A stretch of DNA of 41,896 nucleotides from positions 1-41,896 of the forward strand of contig JABWAK010000014.1 of assembly GCA_013361065.1 (NCBI GenBank), in the 5' to 3' direction. The DNA is from Bacteroidota bacterium (GTDB lineage Bacteria; Bacteroidota; Ignavibacteria; UBA10030; UBA8401). Each line of letters begins with the position of its first letter. The first letter of the stretch is position 1. The position numbers were made by a program, and so were the translations under genes. The notes below the pieces were generated by a model that was given only the letters and a program-made list of their open reading frames with translations, did no database searches and had not been told where the DNA came from. This document shows, piece by piece, positions 1 to 9,770 of this stretch.

Positions 1-211
1 ATGACCCGTCCGTGTTCGCAGTATCCTTCCGGAACGGCACATCAAGCGTCACAACGATGCTGTCGATACCGCTGCCGGTGATCGATGTGACCGCCCTCCC
101 GGTGACCGTCACCGTATATTCCGAACCGGGACCGTTCGGGTCCTCGCAGGAGAAGATACCGAGGGTCATCACCAGCAGGATGCTGACAGGGATGCGATTC
201 CAGATTTTCAT
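1..211 (-). CDS. Putative lipoprotein, N-terminal part only (runs off window start)
   Basis: Not in the ORF track. Reverse strand from ATG at 211 reads MKIWNRIPVSILLVMTLGIFSCEDPNGPGSEYTVTVTGRAVTSITGSGIDSIVVTLDVPFRKDTANTDGS; lipobox-like LGIFSC; GGAAGG upstream of the ATG; follows the secretin gene. Confidence 0.75.
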   Translation of the reverse strand, partial: MKIWNRIPVSILLVMTLGIFSCEDPNGPGSEYTVTVTGRAVTSITGSGIDSIVVTLDVPFRKDTANTDGS

Positions 212-301
212 AGGACACCTTCCAGGGATTTCATAAAAAAAGAATTTCGTCCCATCGTACAGCATTGATGAGACGAAAACCGTGACTGGGAACACCGATG
301 G

Positions 302-1576
302 TTATTTCTTCGGTTTCAGCCGCTCGAACTCGTTGACGTTGCGTTTCTGAGCCTCTTCGATGGGATTGATCCCCTTCCGCTGAGCAGCCGCCGCCACCCG
401 TTCCTCGATCGTCGGGATGATATCCGCTTTGATCAGGATGATGAGTTCGCGGGTGATCTCGGAGGTCTGATCGAATCCGAAGATGTACTTCAGACCGAAG
501 ACCCACCACGGAAGGTCCTTCAGGATCGGGATACCGCCGCGCGTCACTTCCTCGCTGGTGAAGTACAGACCGCCGATGACGGTCTCTTCACCGTCGAAGA
601 GCACGGAATAGGTCGACGCGGTGGTCTTGGCGATACTCCCGTCCGCCTGTGCGGAACTGTTCTCCGCCATCACTTCCAGATTGATGAACTTGATCCCCTG
701 CTCCTCGTACACGGTCGGCTTCACATTGATGATGATACCGGACGAGATGGCGGTCTTGATCACGTTCCCGGAGAAGTCCTTCGTATCGATATAGATATCA
801 TTGCCGACCTGGATGCGGCCCGGCTTGCCGGAGGAGACGGTCACCGACGGATTGGCGAGCACATCACCAAGACCGGTGCTGGAGAAGAACGACATGAGCG
901 CGGAGATGTTGGCGAAGGCATTCTTCGGTGCAAAGCTGGCCAGGAATCCGACCGCCGTGTTCTGGCTCCCCCCGCCCCCGCCGGTGGTGGTGGTGTTCGG
1001 GTCCTTCACACCGCCGAAGAACTGTCCGCCGAACTTGGTCGTATCGGCTGATTTGTCGCCGTAGAGGAAATTCCAGTTGATGCCGGCATTGAGGGATTTC
1101 TGGACGTTCACGCTGAAGAAGATGGAGGAGATCTTGACGTCCCGCTGCTGCATCAGGAACTTGCCGGTGGTATCGGCAGCGGCCTTCGGCACCATGCCGG
1201 TGCCCGACGAGGTCATGGTCTTCCCGGAGGAATCCTTCACGGCATAGACATAGAAGAACTCCTCACGCTCATCGTACCACATGCCGTTCGTCTTCAGGAT
1301 GTTCTCGAACGCTGCATACCAATAGGTGTTCTCCACATCGACGCCGATCGGCTTCTTGTTACTGCTCACGTCGACGATGATCTTGTTCATGTACTTCTTG
1401 CTGAAGTCGCTGAACAGCAGCATCGCCTTGTCGAACGGCAGCGATTTGGAGATCGAGACGAGCTCTTCCGGCGAGACGTACTCGTTCAGATACATCCGCT
1501 TCTCGCGGTTGGTCTGCGCCGATGCGGCTGCCGCGAGCATCAGGATGCACAGGATGATAGGCAGGATACGGTTCAT
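302..1576 (-). CDS. pilQ: Type IV pilus secretin (PilQ/GspD family), short form
   Basis: Signal peptide; secretin-domain features (VLANPSVTVSSGKPGRIQVGNDI, GIIINVKPTV, LFDGEETVIGGLYFTSEEVTRGGIPILKDLPWWVFGLKYIFG, ELIILIKADII); in a T4P operon. Confidence 0.85.
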   Translation of the reverse strand: MNRILPIILCILMLAAAASAQTNREKRMYLNEYVSPEELVSISKSLPFDKAMLLFSDFSKKYMNKIIVDVSSNKKPIGVDVENTYWYAAFENILKTNGMWYDEREEFFYVYAVKDSSGKTMTSSGTGMVPKAAADTTGKFLMQQRDVKISSIFFSVNVQKSLNAGINWNFLYGDKSADTTKFGGQFFGGVKDPNTTTTGGGGGSQNTAVGFLASFAPKNAFANISALMSFFSSTGLGDVLANPSVTVSSGKPGRIQVGNDIYIDTKDFSGNVIKTAISSGIIINVKPTVYEEQGIKFINLEVMAENSSAQADGSIAKTTASTYSVLFDGEETVIGGLYFTSEEVTRGGIPILKDLPWWVFGLKYIFGFDQTSEITRELIILIKADIIPTIEERVAAAAQRKGINPIEEAQKRNVNEFERLKPKK

Positions 1577-2475
1577 TGGAGGTCGTCCTTCTCTGAATTC
1601 TCGAATTGAATGGTCAGGCGCTTGGTCCGCTGGATCCCTCCGTCGTTCAACACGAACTCCACCACGCCTTCCCGCGGAATGATATTGGTCACTTTACCGA
1701 GGAAGACCTCGTCCCCCACCTGCAGCGTGATCAGCTTCCCTTCTTCGTTCATCACCAGCGCTTTGCCGTTGGCGGTCGCCTTCAGCGATACACGGTCCAC
1801 ATCGACGAGCTTCCGGGGGTTGGCCGGGGTCCGCTGGAGGATGCTGGGCTGGAACGGATTGGACATGATCGGCTGCGGCGCAGAATCGGGACGCATCACC
1901 GGCATGCCAAGGGTCGCTTCGCTGGTGAAGTAGGCCTCGATGTCCATATCGTACTGCAGACTGATCTGCGGGCGCTCCAGCGAATCGGCGCCGGTCTCGC
2001 TGCTGACCAGGACCAGATTCCTGATCTTGTACAGCTTCCGTCCGTTCTCGAGCAGCCAGATGAACCGGAAGATGTTCGGGAACTCCGATGTCCCGGTGAT
2101 CTTGTAGGTGTTGTAGCCGATGGTCCCTTCGTTCTTGGTACCGGTGAGTGCCAGGTTCATCTTCAGCTGCTGTGCACCGCTCTCGTCGATGATGTCGCTC
2201 AGGTAGCCGTACGTCTGCGATGAGACATCGGAGGCGGAGATCTCCTTCACGCGGTTGTTCCACCGGTGGAGGGTTTCCCGCAGTTTCGCCTGGTTCTCCT
2301 CGATGGCCGCCAGCTGTGCCGTGTTGTCCTGCAACTGCGCTTCGATCTTCTTGGCTTCCTTCAGGTTCGCCGCGATCTTGTTCGGCTGATAGAACATGGT
2401 GATGTATCCCCCGAAGAGGGAGACGACGAGGATGATCACCGCCAGTGCTATGGTATTTCGAAGTTTATAGGACAC
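1573..2475 (-). CDS. Type IV pilus alignment protein, PilO-like with C-terminal PilP-like domain
   Basis: N-terminal TM, coiled coil, PilO-like region, then PilP-like segment KALVMNEEGKLITLQVGDEVFLGKVTNIIPREGVVEFVLNDGG; between the secretin and PilM/N genes. Confidence 0.7.
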   Translation of the reverse strand: MSYKLRNTIALAVIILVVSLFGGYITMFYQPNKIAANLKEAKKIEAQLQDNTAQLAAIEENQAKLRETLHRWNNRVKEISASDVSSQTYGYLSDIIDESGAQQLKMNLALTGTKNEGTIGYNTYKITGTSEFPNIFRFIWLLENGRKLYKIRNLVLVSSETGADSLERPQISLQYDMDIEAYFTSEATLGMPVMRPDSAPQPIMSNPFQPSILQRTPANPRKLVDVDRVSLKATANGKALVMNEEGKLITLQVGDEVFLGKVTNIIPREGVVEFVLNDGGIQRTKRLTIQFENSEKDDLQ

Positions 2476-2483
2476 GGTGCTCC

Positions 2484-4043
2484 TTACTCATCCTTGACCT
2501 GGGAATGGACCACCAGATTGAATCGGTACACATCCTTCCCGCGGATGTTCTCGATGTCCACCGCCTGCAGCGTAGCATTCTCGAACATGTTGGCAATGCG
2601 CGGGATGCGCTGTCGGTAGACCGTGTACCCGGTGAGGTTCATGGAGGTATCACCGCGGGCGGAGATATCCTTGATCCAGACCGCATTGACGCTCTCCATC
2701 GTCCCGGTGAGATGGTTGAACATCTTGCTCCACCGGTTGTAATTCGGCATCAGCTGGTCGTAAACCTTCAGTGCCGACTCATACTGTGCGTTCCGGGCGA
2801 TCAGATCGTCCAGGATCCCCTGGAGCCGCTGGTTCTCGGCGAGTTTCTCCTGCTTCTTCTGCAGGTCCGCACGGGAGCGGCGGACATCATCGTTCAGTTC
2901 GGCGAACCGCGACGTGAAGAAGAAGGTGACGCCGAAGATCACCAGGAGCAGCAGGTACCCGTGCCATGCCAGCTTGAAGACCTTCTGGCCTTCACGGTAG
3001 CTGGTCGGGAGCAGGTCGATGTCGTAATACCGTTTGTTCTTCGGTTCCAGCGCCCGCATCGCCGATGCGATCGGGATGGCGTATTCAGAGATGATCGTCT
3101 CGGGATTGTCCTGGAATTCGGACATGTCCAGCGTCGGCGAGACGAGGTACTCGATCGGTGCTTCCGCGAACTGCGGTGCAAGGAACTGTTTCAGGTCGAT
3201 CTTCACTGCTTCGCCCGCCAGGAAGATCCGGTCGATCCGCACGATGCCGGCACTGTCCTGTTCGAGCAGGATACGGGAATAGATGGTGTTCTCGATGTTC
3301 GGCGTGAGCCGCCCTTCACTGATCACCGGCGCGAAATGGAAGAAGAACTCCCCTTTCATGAAGATCAGGCGGCTGAACTCGGTACCGACATAGACGATGA
3401 TGGAGACCTCGGACTCGCCCAATTCATAATTGGTCCGGACCATGTTCATCAGGGAGATATCGGAGGTCTCGACGAACTGGAGTTTCGGGGTCCGTTTGCC
3501 GAGGAAATCCCGCACACTGTCGATCAGGTCCAGCAGACCGAGCCCGTCCTCACGGATCACCGACAGGATCTGTCCTTCGGCGGCCGGGATATAGGAGAGG
3601 GAGTCGATGGTGGGCTTCACGGAGCGGGTGGCCGCGAGTTCATCGACCAGCTTTTTCTTCAGCTTCATCCCGGACAGGCCGAAATTATCCTCGAATTGCT
3701 GGTAATAGATGCTCGGTTCGGAGATGGAATAGACCAGTTTATAGGCGGAGGTCGGGTACTCGGCAAGAAGACCGATGATCACCTCGCTGTTGGAGGCGCC
3801 GCCGCTCGCTTCGGCGAACTCGTCCTTCACCCCGCTCGCTTCCAGCGAATCCATCATATCGAAGCTGTCGGAACCACCGTCCGCGCCGGCGACCCGCTCC
3901 TCGAGACGCTTCACCAGATTCACCGTGCGGACATCGTGGAGCGTGATGCGCTTGTTCTTCAGCGCCAAATGGACGAACTTGACATCCAAGCCGTCCACGA
4001 AAATCCCGAGTATCGTTTTGCCTTCGCCTTTGGTGTATGGCAT
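2484..4043 (-). CDS. Type IV pilus PilM-PilN fusion-like protein
   Basis: N-terminal actin-like PilM-type region (ILGIFVDGLDVKFVHLAL; SIIVYVGTEFSRLIFMKGEFFF), then YYDIDLLPTSYR (cf. PilN INLLP) directly before a TM, coiled coil and PilN-like C-terminus. Confidence 0.72.
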   Translation of the reverse strand: MPYTKGEGKTILGIFVDGLDVKFVHLALKNKRITLHDVRTVNLVKRLEERVAGADGGSDSFDMMDSLEASGVKDEFAEASGGASNSEVIIGLLAEYPTSAYKLVYSISEPSIYYQQFEDNFGLSGMKLKKKLVDELAATRSVKPTIDSLSYIPAAEGQILSVIREDGLGLLDLIDSVRDFLGKRTPKLQFVETSDISLMNMVRTNYELGESEVSIIVYVGTEFSRLIFMKGEFFFHFAPVISEGRLTPNIENTIYSRILLEQDSAGIVRIDRIFLAGEAVKIDLKQFLAPQFAEAPIEYLVSPTLDMSEFQDNPETIISEYAIPIASAMRALEPKNKRYYDIDLLPTSYREGQKVFKLAWHGYLLLLVIFGVTFFFTSRFAELNDDVRRSRADLQKKQEKLAENQRLQGILDDLIARNAQYESALKVYDQLMPNYNRWSKMFNHLTGTMESVNAVWIKDISARGDTSMNLTGYTVYRQRIPRIANMFENATLQAVDIENIRGKDVYRFNLVVHSQVKDE

Positions 4044-4047
4044 ACCG

Positions 4048-5307
4048 TCACGTATTGATGATCTGCTGCATGCGTTTCTTGTTGTTTGCGTAGTTCATCG
4101 CATTCTCCATGGAGATCTTCTTCTGCTGATAGAGACGCTTCAGGTCCTGCTCCATCGTCTGCATCCCGATCTCCCCCGACTCCTGGATCATCTGATAGAT
4201 CTCCCCCGTATTCCCGTTCTTGATGGCGGCACGGACCGACGGGTTCATGATCATGATCTCCCGTGCGGCGACCCGTTTGCCGTCCAGCGACGGGATGAGT
4301 TTCTGGGACAGCACCATCTTGCAGACGTCGGCGAACCGCATCCGCACCCGGTCCTGCTCCACATGCGGCACTTCGCCGATGATACGGTCGATACTCTCCA
4401 CCGCCGAGGCGGTATGCAGTGTGGAGAACACTTTATGACCGCTGTCGGTGATCTCCAGACCGGTCATGATGGTCTCTGGATCGCGCATCTCACCGATCAT
4501 GATGATATCCGGGTCCTGCCGCAGCGCCTGGATCGCACCGTCCTTGAACGACAGTACATCGCGGCCCACCTCGCGGTGCCGGACGATACACCGGTCGGAA
4601 CGGTGCACATATTCCACGGGGGAAGCGACGATACAGATATGTCCATCCACCGTATGGTTGTTCAGATCGATCATCGCGTCCAGTGTGGTGCTCTTTCCGG
4701 AACCGGTGATACCGGTGATCAGGATGAGCCCTTCCTTGGTGTGCGCGAGACTGACGATCTTCGTAACGTTCGGATGCAGTTCCAGTGATTTGTACGGACG
4801 CACAGTGGCATTGATGGCGCGCATGTTCAATGCCAGCTGATCGAGGTCCATGTACGCATCGGCGCGGTACCGGTTCATCTTATCGCCGTCCACCACCATG
4901 TAGGAGAAGTCAAGATTCTTCATCTCATACAGGAACTGCCGCTGACGGGCGGAGATGAGCGACTGGATGAGGATGTTGGTCTCATCCACAGAGAGGGACT
5001 CGAGTGTCGGATCGGGTTTCTTGGCACCGAAGATACGGTACCACACTTTGCCGTGCCCGCCGAAGCCGCCGAAATCGATGTCCGACGCATTGATGAGTGA
5101 CATCCGGAGCAGCAGGCATTCCACGAAACTCTTCAACGCATGCTTATGTTCGAGCGGGAGCTTCTCGACGAAATCACCAATGAAGATCTGCCGTTCAAGT
5201 CCCTGTGTAGACGACGGTATCTGCGCGATCACCTGACCGAGGATGGTCTTTGCACCGGAAACGATCTCCGCCGGGATGACCAGGGACGCAGTGGGGATTA
5301 CAGGCAT
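4048..5307 (-). CDS. PilT-like retraction ATPase with divergent Asp box
   Basis: Walker A GITGSGKSTT, Walker B IIMIGEMRD, His box GHKVFSTLHT, C-terminal GMQTMEQDLKRLYQQKKISMENAMNYANN as in PilT; Asp box reads IVASPVEYVH. Confidence 0.85.
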   Translation of the reverse strand: MPVIPTASLVIPAEIVSGAKTILGQVIAQIPSSTQGLERQIFIGDFVEKLPLEHKHALKSFVECLLLRMSLINASDIDFGGFGGHGKVWYRIFGAKKPDPTLESLSVDETNILIQSLISARQRQFLYEMKNLDFSYMVVDGDKMNRYRADAYMDLDQLALNMRAINATVRPYKSLELHPNVTKIVSLAHTKEGLILITGITGSGKSTTLDAMIDLNNHTVDGHICIVASPVEYVHRSDRCIVRHREVGRDVLSFKDGAIQALRQDPDIIMIGEMRDPETIMTGLEITDSGHKVFSTLHTASAVESIDRIIGEVPHVEQDRVRMRFADVCKMVLSQKLIPSLDGKRVAAREIMIMNPSVRAAIKNGNTGEIYQMIQESGEIGMQTMEQDLKRLYQQKKISMENAMNYANNKKRMQQIINT

Positions 5308-5442
5308 AGGATAATTGGGCCGGTCATTGAGAGTACAGCAACTCGCACGGACTAATGGGTTTAGCTCAGATGCTCAAGTAAAACATTAAATGTTGGAGAG
5401 AATATATTGAAAGGGCTGTTGAATGTCAACAGAACCGCCATA

Positions 5443-6678
5443 TTATTCAAACCAGGAGAGTACTTCGAACGAATTATTGACCGTTGGATTTGGGAAGTCC
5501 TCAGGAGGATCATCTTCGAACCGATTATCGTATTTCATGTAGAATTTGGCACCTTTTGTCGCACCGGTACCGAAATCGGTGGAATTGATCTCCCGTGTAA
5601 TGAGGGATCCGACAATCTTCAATTGTTTGGATGGATTGGTATTTGCCAATGTACCGCCAAGGGTCGCTTTTGTATTGGTAAAATAGGCTCCATCCATTCG
5701 GATGGGAAGCGTATTGATCGTGATATCGCCGGCACTGACCAGGCCGAGTTTATCAGTAGAAGAAGGATTGGTCAACGGATCGGTGTTGTATTGAAGATTT
5801 CCATCGATATACGTGGCCCCTACCGTAGAGGTCGGAGTTGTGCTGGAGGGGGATACTGTGGATGTGATGGTCACTTCCCCTTTCACAGTGCCCTGTACGT
5901 GTAACGCACCGTTGACAATAGCGATCTTCCCGTTCGGCGCGAAAGTGGTGATGTTGACCGGAGCCCCCCAGGCTGCTCCGGAATTGGTCTTATACTCCAC
6001 CATTCCCACACCGGCAACGACGGAGAATCTCAACCACATCTCTCCGCCCACCTTATAATTATTCGTTCCGCCGCTGGTCGATGCATCGGATGCAATGGAG
6101 GCGGCATTGGAGGAATAGGATGGGAATGAGACGTTCACACCTTCCTGGTATCCGCCAAGGAACGTGGGAGTACCAGAGGTTGTCTGAAGGGAACCCATCG
6201 TCGCCTTCCCTGTAAAAACGGGGTTCCCTTGGGTAACGAGTTTATTATTGAAATGGATCGGTCCGTCGACCGTATCACCGGAACGGAGTTTTGCTGCGGC
6301 AGAGACATTCCCGCTGTACATCGCGAATTTAGCGATGGAACTCGGACTGAGCAGGATACGGACGACATGGGTGTCCTGCTGGAAGATACCGGTGGAGGTC
6401 AGCAGGACCTTGCCAACATACGTCGTGGTATCAACGGTCACGGTGAACCGGCCATCATTCATCGCGACATTGGTGAAACCGGTGCGCCAATTGCTGTTCA
6501 TGAAGATCTGATTGCACGCCAGATTCGCACCGGCCTCGGCGATATTGTACGTCTGCGTCGATTCGTAATAATCGATCGCATTGGAGAAGGCCTCCGTCCC
6601 GCTGTCGCTCATCGTCTTCCCGAAGAACAGGAAGATGAAGGTCATCCCCATCACCATATAGATCGCCGATCGTCCCAT
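5443..6678 (-). CDS. Pilus-associated minor pilin-like protein (PilX-like position; large repetitive beta-rich C-terminal region)
   Basis: Starts MGRSAIYMVMGMTFIFLFFG; single N-terminal TM then long Gly/Ser/Thr-rich region; GGAGAGGG ribosome-binding site; in the pilus operon. Confidence 0.6.
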   Translation of the reverse strand: MGRSAIYMVMGMTFIFLFFGKTMSDSGTEAFSNAIDYYESTQTYNIAEAGANLACNQIFMNSNWRTGFTNVAMNDGRFTVTVDTTTYVGKVLLTSTGIFQQDTHVVRILLSPSSIAKFAMYSGNVSAAAKLRSGDTVDGPIHFNNKLVTQGNPVFTGKATMGSLQTTSGTPTFLGGYQEGVNVSFPSYSSNAASIASDASTSGGTNNYKVGGEMWLRFSVVAGVGMVEYKTNSGAAWGAPVNITTFAPNGKIAIVNGALHVQGTVKGEVTITSTVSPSSTTPTSTVGATYIDGNLQYNTDPLTNPSSTDKLGLVSAGDITINTLPIRMDGAYFTNTKATLGGTLANTNPSKQLKIVGSLITREINSTDFGTGATKGAKFYMKYDNRFEDDPPEDFPNPTVNNSFEVLSWFE

Positions 6679-6686
6679 ACCCTCTC

Positions 6687-7331
6687 CTACCGGTTGTTCA
6701 GATTCTTCGCCACCAACCGCACCTGCCGCCAGAAGGCGCTCTGGTAGACGGTATCGTAGGTGGCCGTGTTATAGTACTTCGTCCATTTCACCGGATGCTC
6801 GACCTGGATCGTGATCTGCATGTACTGGATCAGCTGACAACTATCCACCGGTGTGCTCAGTTTGTTGCGTAGCGCATCGTAATACTGCAGATTGAAGGTG
6901 GAGACGCCCATGTAGACACCGATCGGAGTGGCATTGTTCTCCACACGATAGATAAGTCGGTCGTTCGGATTCGGTGTAGAGGTGAGTTCGGAGGTCGGTC
7001 CGATGTAATAGGTGAGCGAATCGAGCACTCCGTCCCCGTACGGATTGGCAACGGTCGGAAGATCGGTCCAGAAGATGATCTTGGAGGTATCGGCATACCG
7101 GATAGCGAGCGTCGGCGAACTGATCACTTCGTAATCCTTGCAGTACGCGATCTTGCGGAAGTCATGTTCCAGCAGTTCGGAGACCGCGACCAGGTTCTGC
7201 TGCACGATCAGGTCCTCACGGAACGCGGACATGTTCTCCATCGTACTGCCGTTCAGGCGGAGCGCGATGAGCATCAGCGTCCCGAAGACGATGGTCGAAG
7301 CGATGAGATCCAGTATGGTCTGTGAGCCCAT
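6687..7331 (-). CDS. Minor pilin-like protein (PilW-like)
   Basis: Starts MGSQTILDLIASTIVFGTLMLIALRLNG; single N-terminal hydrophobic helix; AAGGA upstream; operonic. Confidence 0.6.
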   Translation of the reverse strand: MGSQTILDLIASTIVFGTLMLIALRLNGSTMENMSAFREDLIVQQNLVAVSELLEHDFRKIAYCKDYEVISSPTLAIRYADTSKIIFWTDLPTVANPYGDGVLDSLTYYIGPTSELTSTPNPNDRLIYRVENNATPIGVYMGVSTFNLQYYDALRNKLSTPVDSCQLIQYMQITIQVEHPVKWTKYYNTATYDTVYQSAFWRQVRLVAKNLNNR

Positions 7332-7342
7332 GGGAACGGTCC

Positions 7343-7879
7343 TTACCGGAAGTACCAGTAACTGAAGATGGAGCGGAACTTCAATGTATCCTGCACCGGA
7401 ACATCGAGGGAGTAATCCATCATATACGGGCTCGTCACGTAGACGGTGATCATCTTGTTGAACGACTTCGACGTGGTCGTGGTGAACGACGTCGGCGGCG
7501 TGACCGTCAGGTAATCGATACGTGCCGTGGTATAGAAGATCGCGGAGTTCGGGATGGTATCGATCTTCACATAATTATGGTAATCGTCCACATCATCGAA
7601 CAGAAGGTAATTGGTCTCCCCCGTTTCGGCGCCAAAGCTGGCGGAAGCGGTCAGCGAAGAGACCTGCGTGGAGGTCAGGAACGTATCGACGGTTGCCTCA
7701 TCGAAGGCGAGGTCATGGGCATACTCCAGCATGGATGTGCCGAGCGAGGTCGCCGTGATGCGGTACTCGGCGACATCCTTCGTCGAACCGACCTCGAGGA
7801 CGGTCCGGTTGACGGTGAGGATCAACCGTCCCATCAGCATGAGTGCCATGATGGTCAATAATGTCTGCCCGAGTCCCAT
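7343..7879 (-). CDS. Minor pilin-like protein (PilV-like)
   Basis: Starts MGLGQTLLTIMALMLMGRLILTVNRTVLEV; N-terminal hydrophobic helix; AGGA upstream; operonic. Confidence 0.58.
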   Translation of the reverse strand: MGLGQTLLTIMALMLMGRLILTVNRTVLEVGSTKDVAEYRITATSLGTSMLEYAHDLAFDEATVDTFLTSTQVSSLTASASFGAETGETNYLLFDDVDDYHNYVKIDTIPNSAIFYTTARIDYLTVTPPTSFTTTTSKSFNKMITVYVTSPYMMDYSLDVPVQDTLKFRSIFSYWYFR

Positions 7880-7961
7880 GATATCCTATCCGTTGATCCA
7901 ATGTCCGGACTTTTGCATCATCCGGCCGTGAGAGAGCGCACACCGCTCCGTTCCAGTACGG

Positions 7962-9749
7962 TCATTCATCTTCCACCGTGGAGGAAACGACCTCTTCGAG
8001 TGACGTCACCCCTTCCTTCATACGCTCCATGCCGGAACGACGTAGAGTCCACATCCCGTCTTTCGCGGCCTGTTCACGGATCGAATTCTCGTCCACTTTC
8101 TCGCCGGCATTCAGCACGATATCCTTGATCGCCTTCGTGAAGTACAAAGCCTCATGGATGGCGGCGCGTCCCTTGTACCCTCCCGAACACTTGTCACAAC
8201 CGACCGCCTTATAGAAGGTATGGGAGCGCAGGTCCTCCTCGGTGAATCCGAACTTGAGCAGGTCGGATTTCTCACTGTCGTCGATCGGCGTCTTGCATAC
8301 CTTGCAGAGCGTACGGATGAGACGCTGCGCCACGATGATGTTGATGGCGTACGCGATCAGGAACGGTTCGATGCCCATCTTATAGAGACGGGCCACGGCG
8401 CTCGGAGCGTCGTTGGTGTGCAGCGTGGAGAACACCAAGTGACCGGTGTTCGCCAGCTTGATGGCGGTCTCGGCCGTTACCTTATCGCGCATTTCACCGA
8501 CGAGCACGATGTCCGGATCATGGCGCAGGATACCGCGGATCGACTGTTCGAACGACATCTTCGGACCGATCTTCAGCTGCCGCGCCCCTTTGATGATGTA
8601 TTCCACCGGTTCTTCGATGGTGAGCACGTTCACGGTCGGATCGATCACCTGGTACAGTGCAGCGATCAGCGTGGTCGACTTACCGGACCCTGTCGGACCG
8701 GTGAGGATGACGATACCCTGCGGTTTCTCGATCGCCTTGTAGAAGAATCCCTTCGCCGGCCCCTGGAGACCGAGTTTGTTCAGATCGGTGATCACCTTCC
8801 GGTCATCGAGAACGCGGATGACGACCGATTCGAACTTGTTCTTGAACTCCGTGGTGACGATCGGCATGATGGAGACGCGGAACCGGAGCTGGTGCCCGTC
8901 CACGACGCGCTGGATGAAACCGTCCTGCGACATCTCGCGTTCGAACCGGTCGACGTTCTTGGTGCGGTCCTTGATCACCGCCATCACCGCTTCGGGCATC
9001 GTGTTCTCCTGGCAGTGCCAGAGCTTCAGATTACCGTCCACGCGGAACATAAAATTGGTCCTCTTCCCTTCGGCCGCCACGATGTGCACGTCGCTCACGC
9101 CGGTCCGCACGGCTTCCACCAGCGCACCTTCGAACAGGTTCGCCAGGGCGCTCTTGTTGATCTCGGCATTGAGCGCATCCTCATCGACATTCGCCTCCTC
9201 CTCGCCGGTCTCGACGCTGATCTGATTGTCCTCGAGGAGCTTCAGGAACTCGTTCTGCGGCGGGATGACCTGTTCCGTGAGGCTCTGGATGTCCTTCAAA
9301 CGGCAGTAGGTGACCTCGTACTTCTTCACATTGAAGTTACGGGCGATGAGCGGGATGTTCCGGTCGGTCGGATCGGCGGAGATGATGATGAGCTTGTCCG
9401 GCTGTTTCTCATCGAACTTCAGCGGGATCATCTTCGTCTGCACCATCAGTTCCTTGTTCCCTTCCGGCAGGGCATCGACGAGCTTCCGGATGAAATCGAT
9501 GCGGGACTTCTCGATGTTCTCATCGGCGATGTAGATCTCACGGAACGCGTACAGGTTGGCCACCTCACGGAAGACCGCATCATGGTCCGCACTGAAATCC
9601 GTGACGAGGATCTGTCCAAGGTTCCGCCGTTCCTTCTTGGTCGCTTCGGCCTCCTTGATCCTCAGGGATTTCTCCAGGGTCTCATAGTCGATGATCCCCT
9701 TCTTGAGGAGCGTATATCCGATCTTATCCGTGATGTCGATATCGGCCAT
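7962..9749 (-). CDS. pilB: Type IV pilus extension ATPase PilB/GspE
   Basis: N-terminal GspE-like domain; GPTGSGKSTT; TIEEPVEYI; IVLVGEMRD; GHLVFSTLHTNDA; zinc motif CKVCK...CDKC. Confidence 0.93.
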   Translation of the reverse strand: MADIDITDKIGYTLLKKGIIDYETLEKSLRIKEAEATKKERRNLGQILVTDFSADHDAVFREVANLYAFREIYIADENIEKSRIDFIRKLVDALPEGNKELMVQTKMIPLKFDEKQPDKLIIISADPTDRNIPLIARNFNVKKYEVTYCRLKDIQSLTEQVIPPQNEFLKLLEDNQISVETGEEEANVDEDALNAEINKSALANLFEGALVEAVRTGVSDVHIVAAEGKRTNFMFRVDGNLKLWHCQENTMPEAVMAVIKDRTKNVDRFEREMSQDGFIQRVVDGHQLRFRVSIMPIVTTEFKNKFESVVIRVLDDRKVITDLNKLGLQGPAKGFFYKAIEKPQGIVILTGPTGSGKSTTLIAALYQVIDPTVNVLTIEEPVEYIIKGARQLKIGPKMSFEQSIRGILRHDPDIVLVGEMRDKVTAETAIKLANTGHLVFSTLHTNDAPSAVARLYKMGIEPFLIAYAINIIVAQRLIRTLCKVCKTPIDDSEKSDLLKFGFTEEDLRSHTFYKAVGCDKCSGGYKGRAAIHEALYFTKAIKDIVLNAGEKVDENSIREQAAKDGMWTLRRSGMERMKEGVTSLEEVVSSTVEDE

Positions 9750-9770
9750 AGCTGGTCCTTTGCCGGGTCC

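Noticed and set aside
5357-5369. GGGTTTAGCTCAG resembling the 5' end and D-arm of a tRNA
   Set aside because: No matching anticodon arm, T-arm or acceptor complement follows within about 90 nt.
5416-5432. Small hairpin CTGTTGA-atg-TCAACAG after the 411-aa pilin-like gene
   Set aside because: Only 7 bp, AT-rich and followed by CCCTTTC rather than a U-tract; not enough to call a terminator.
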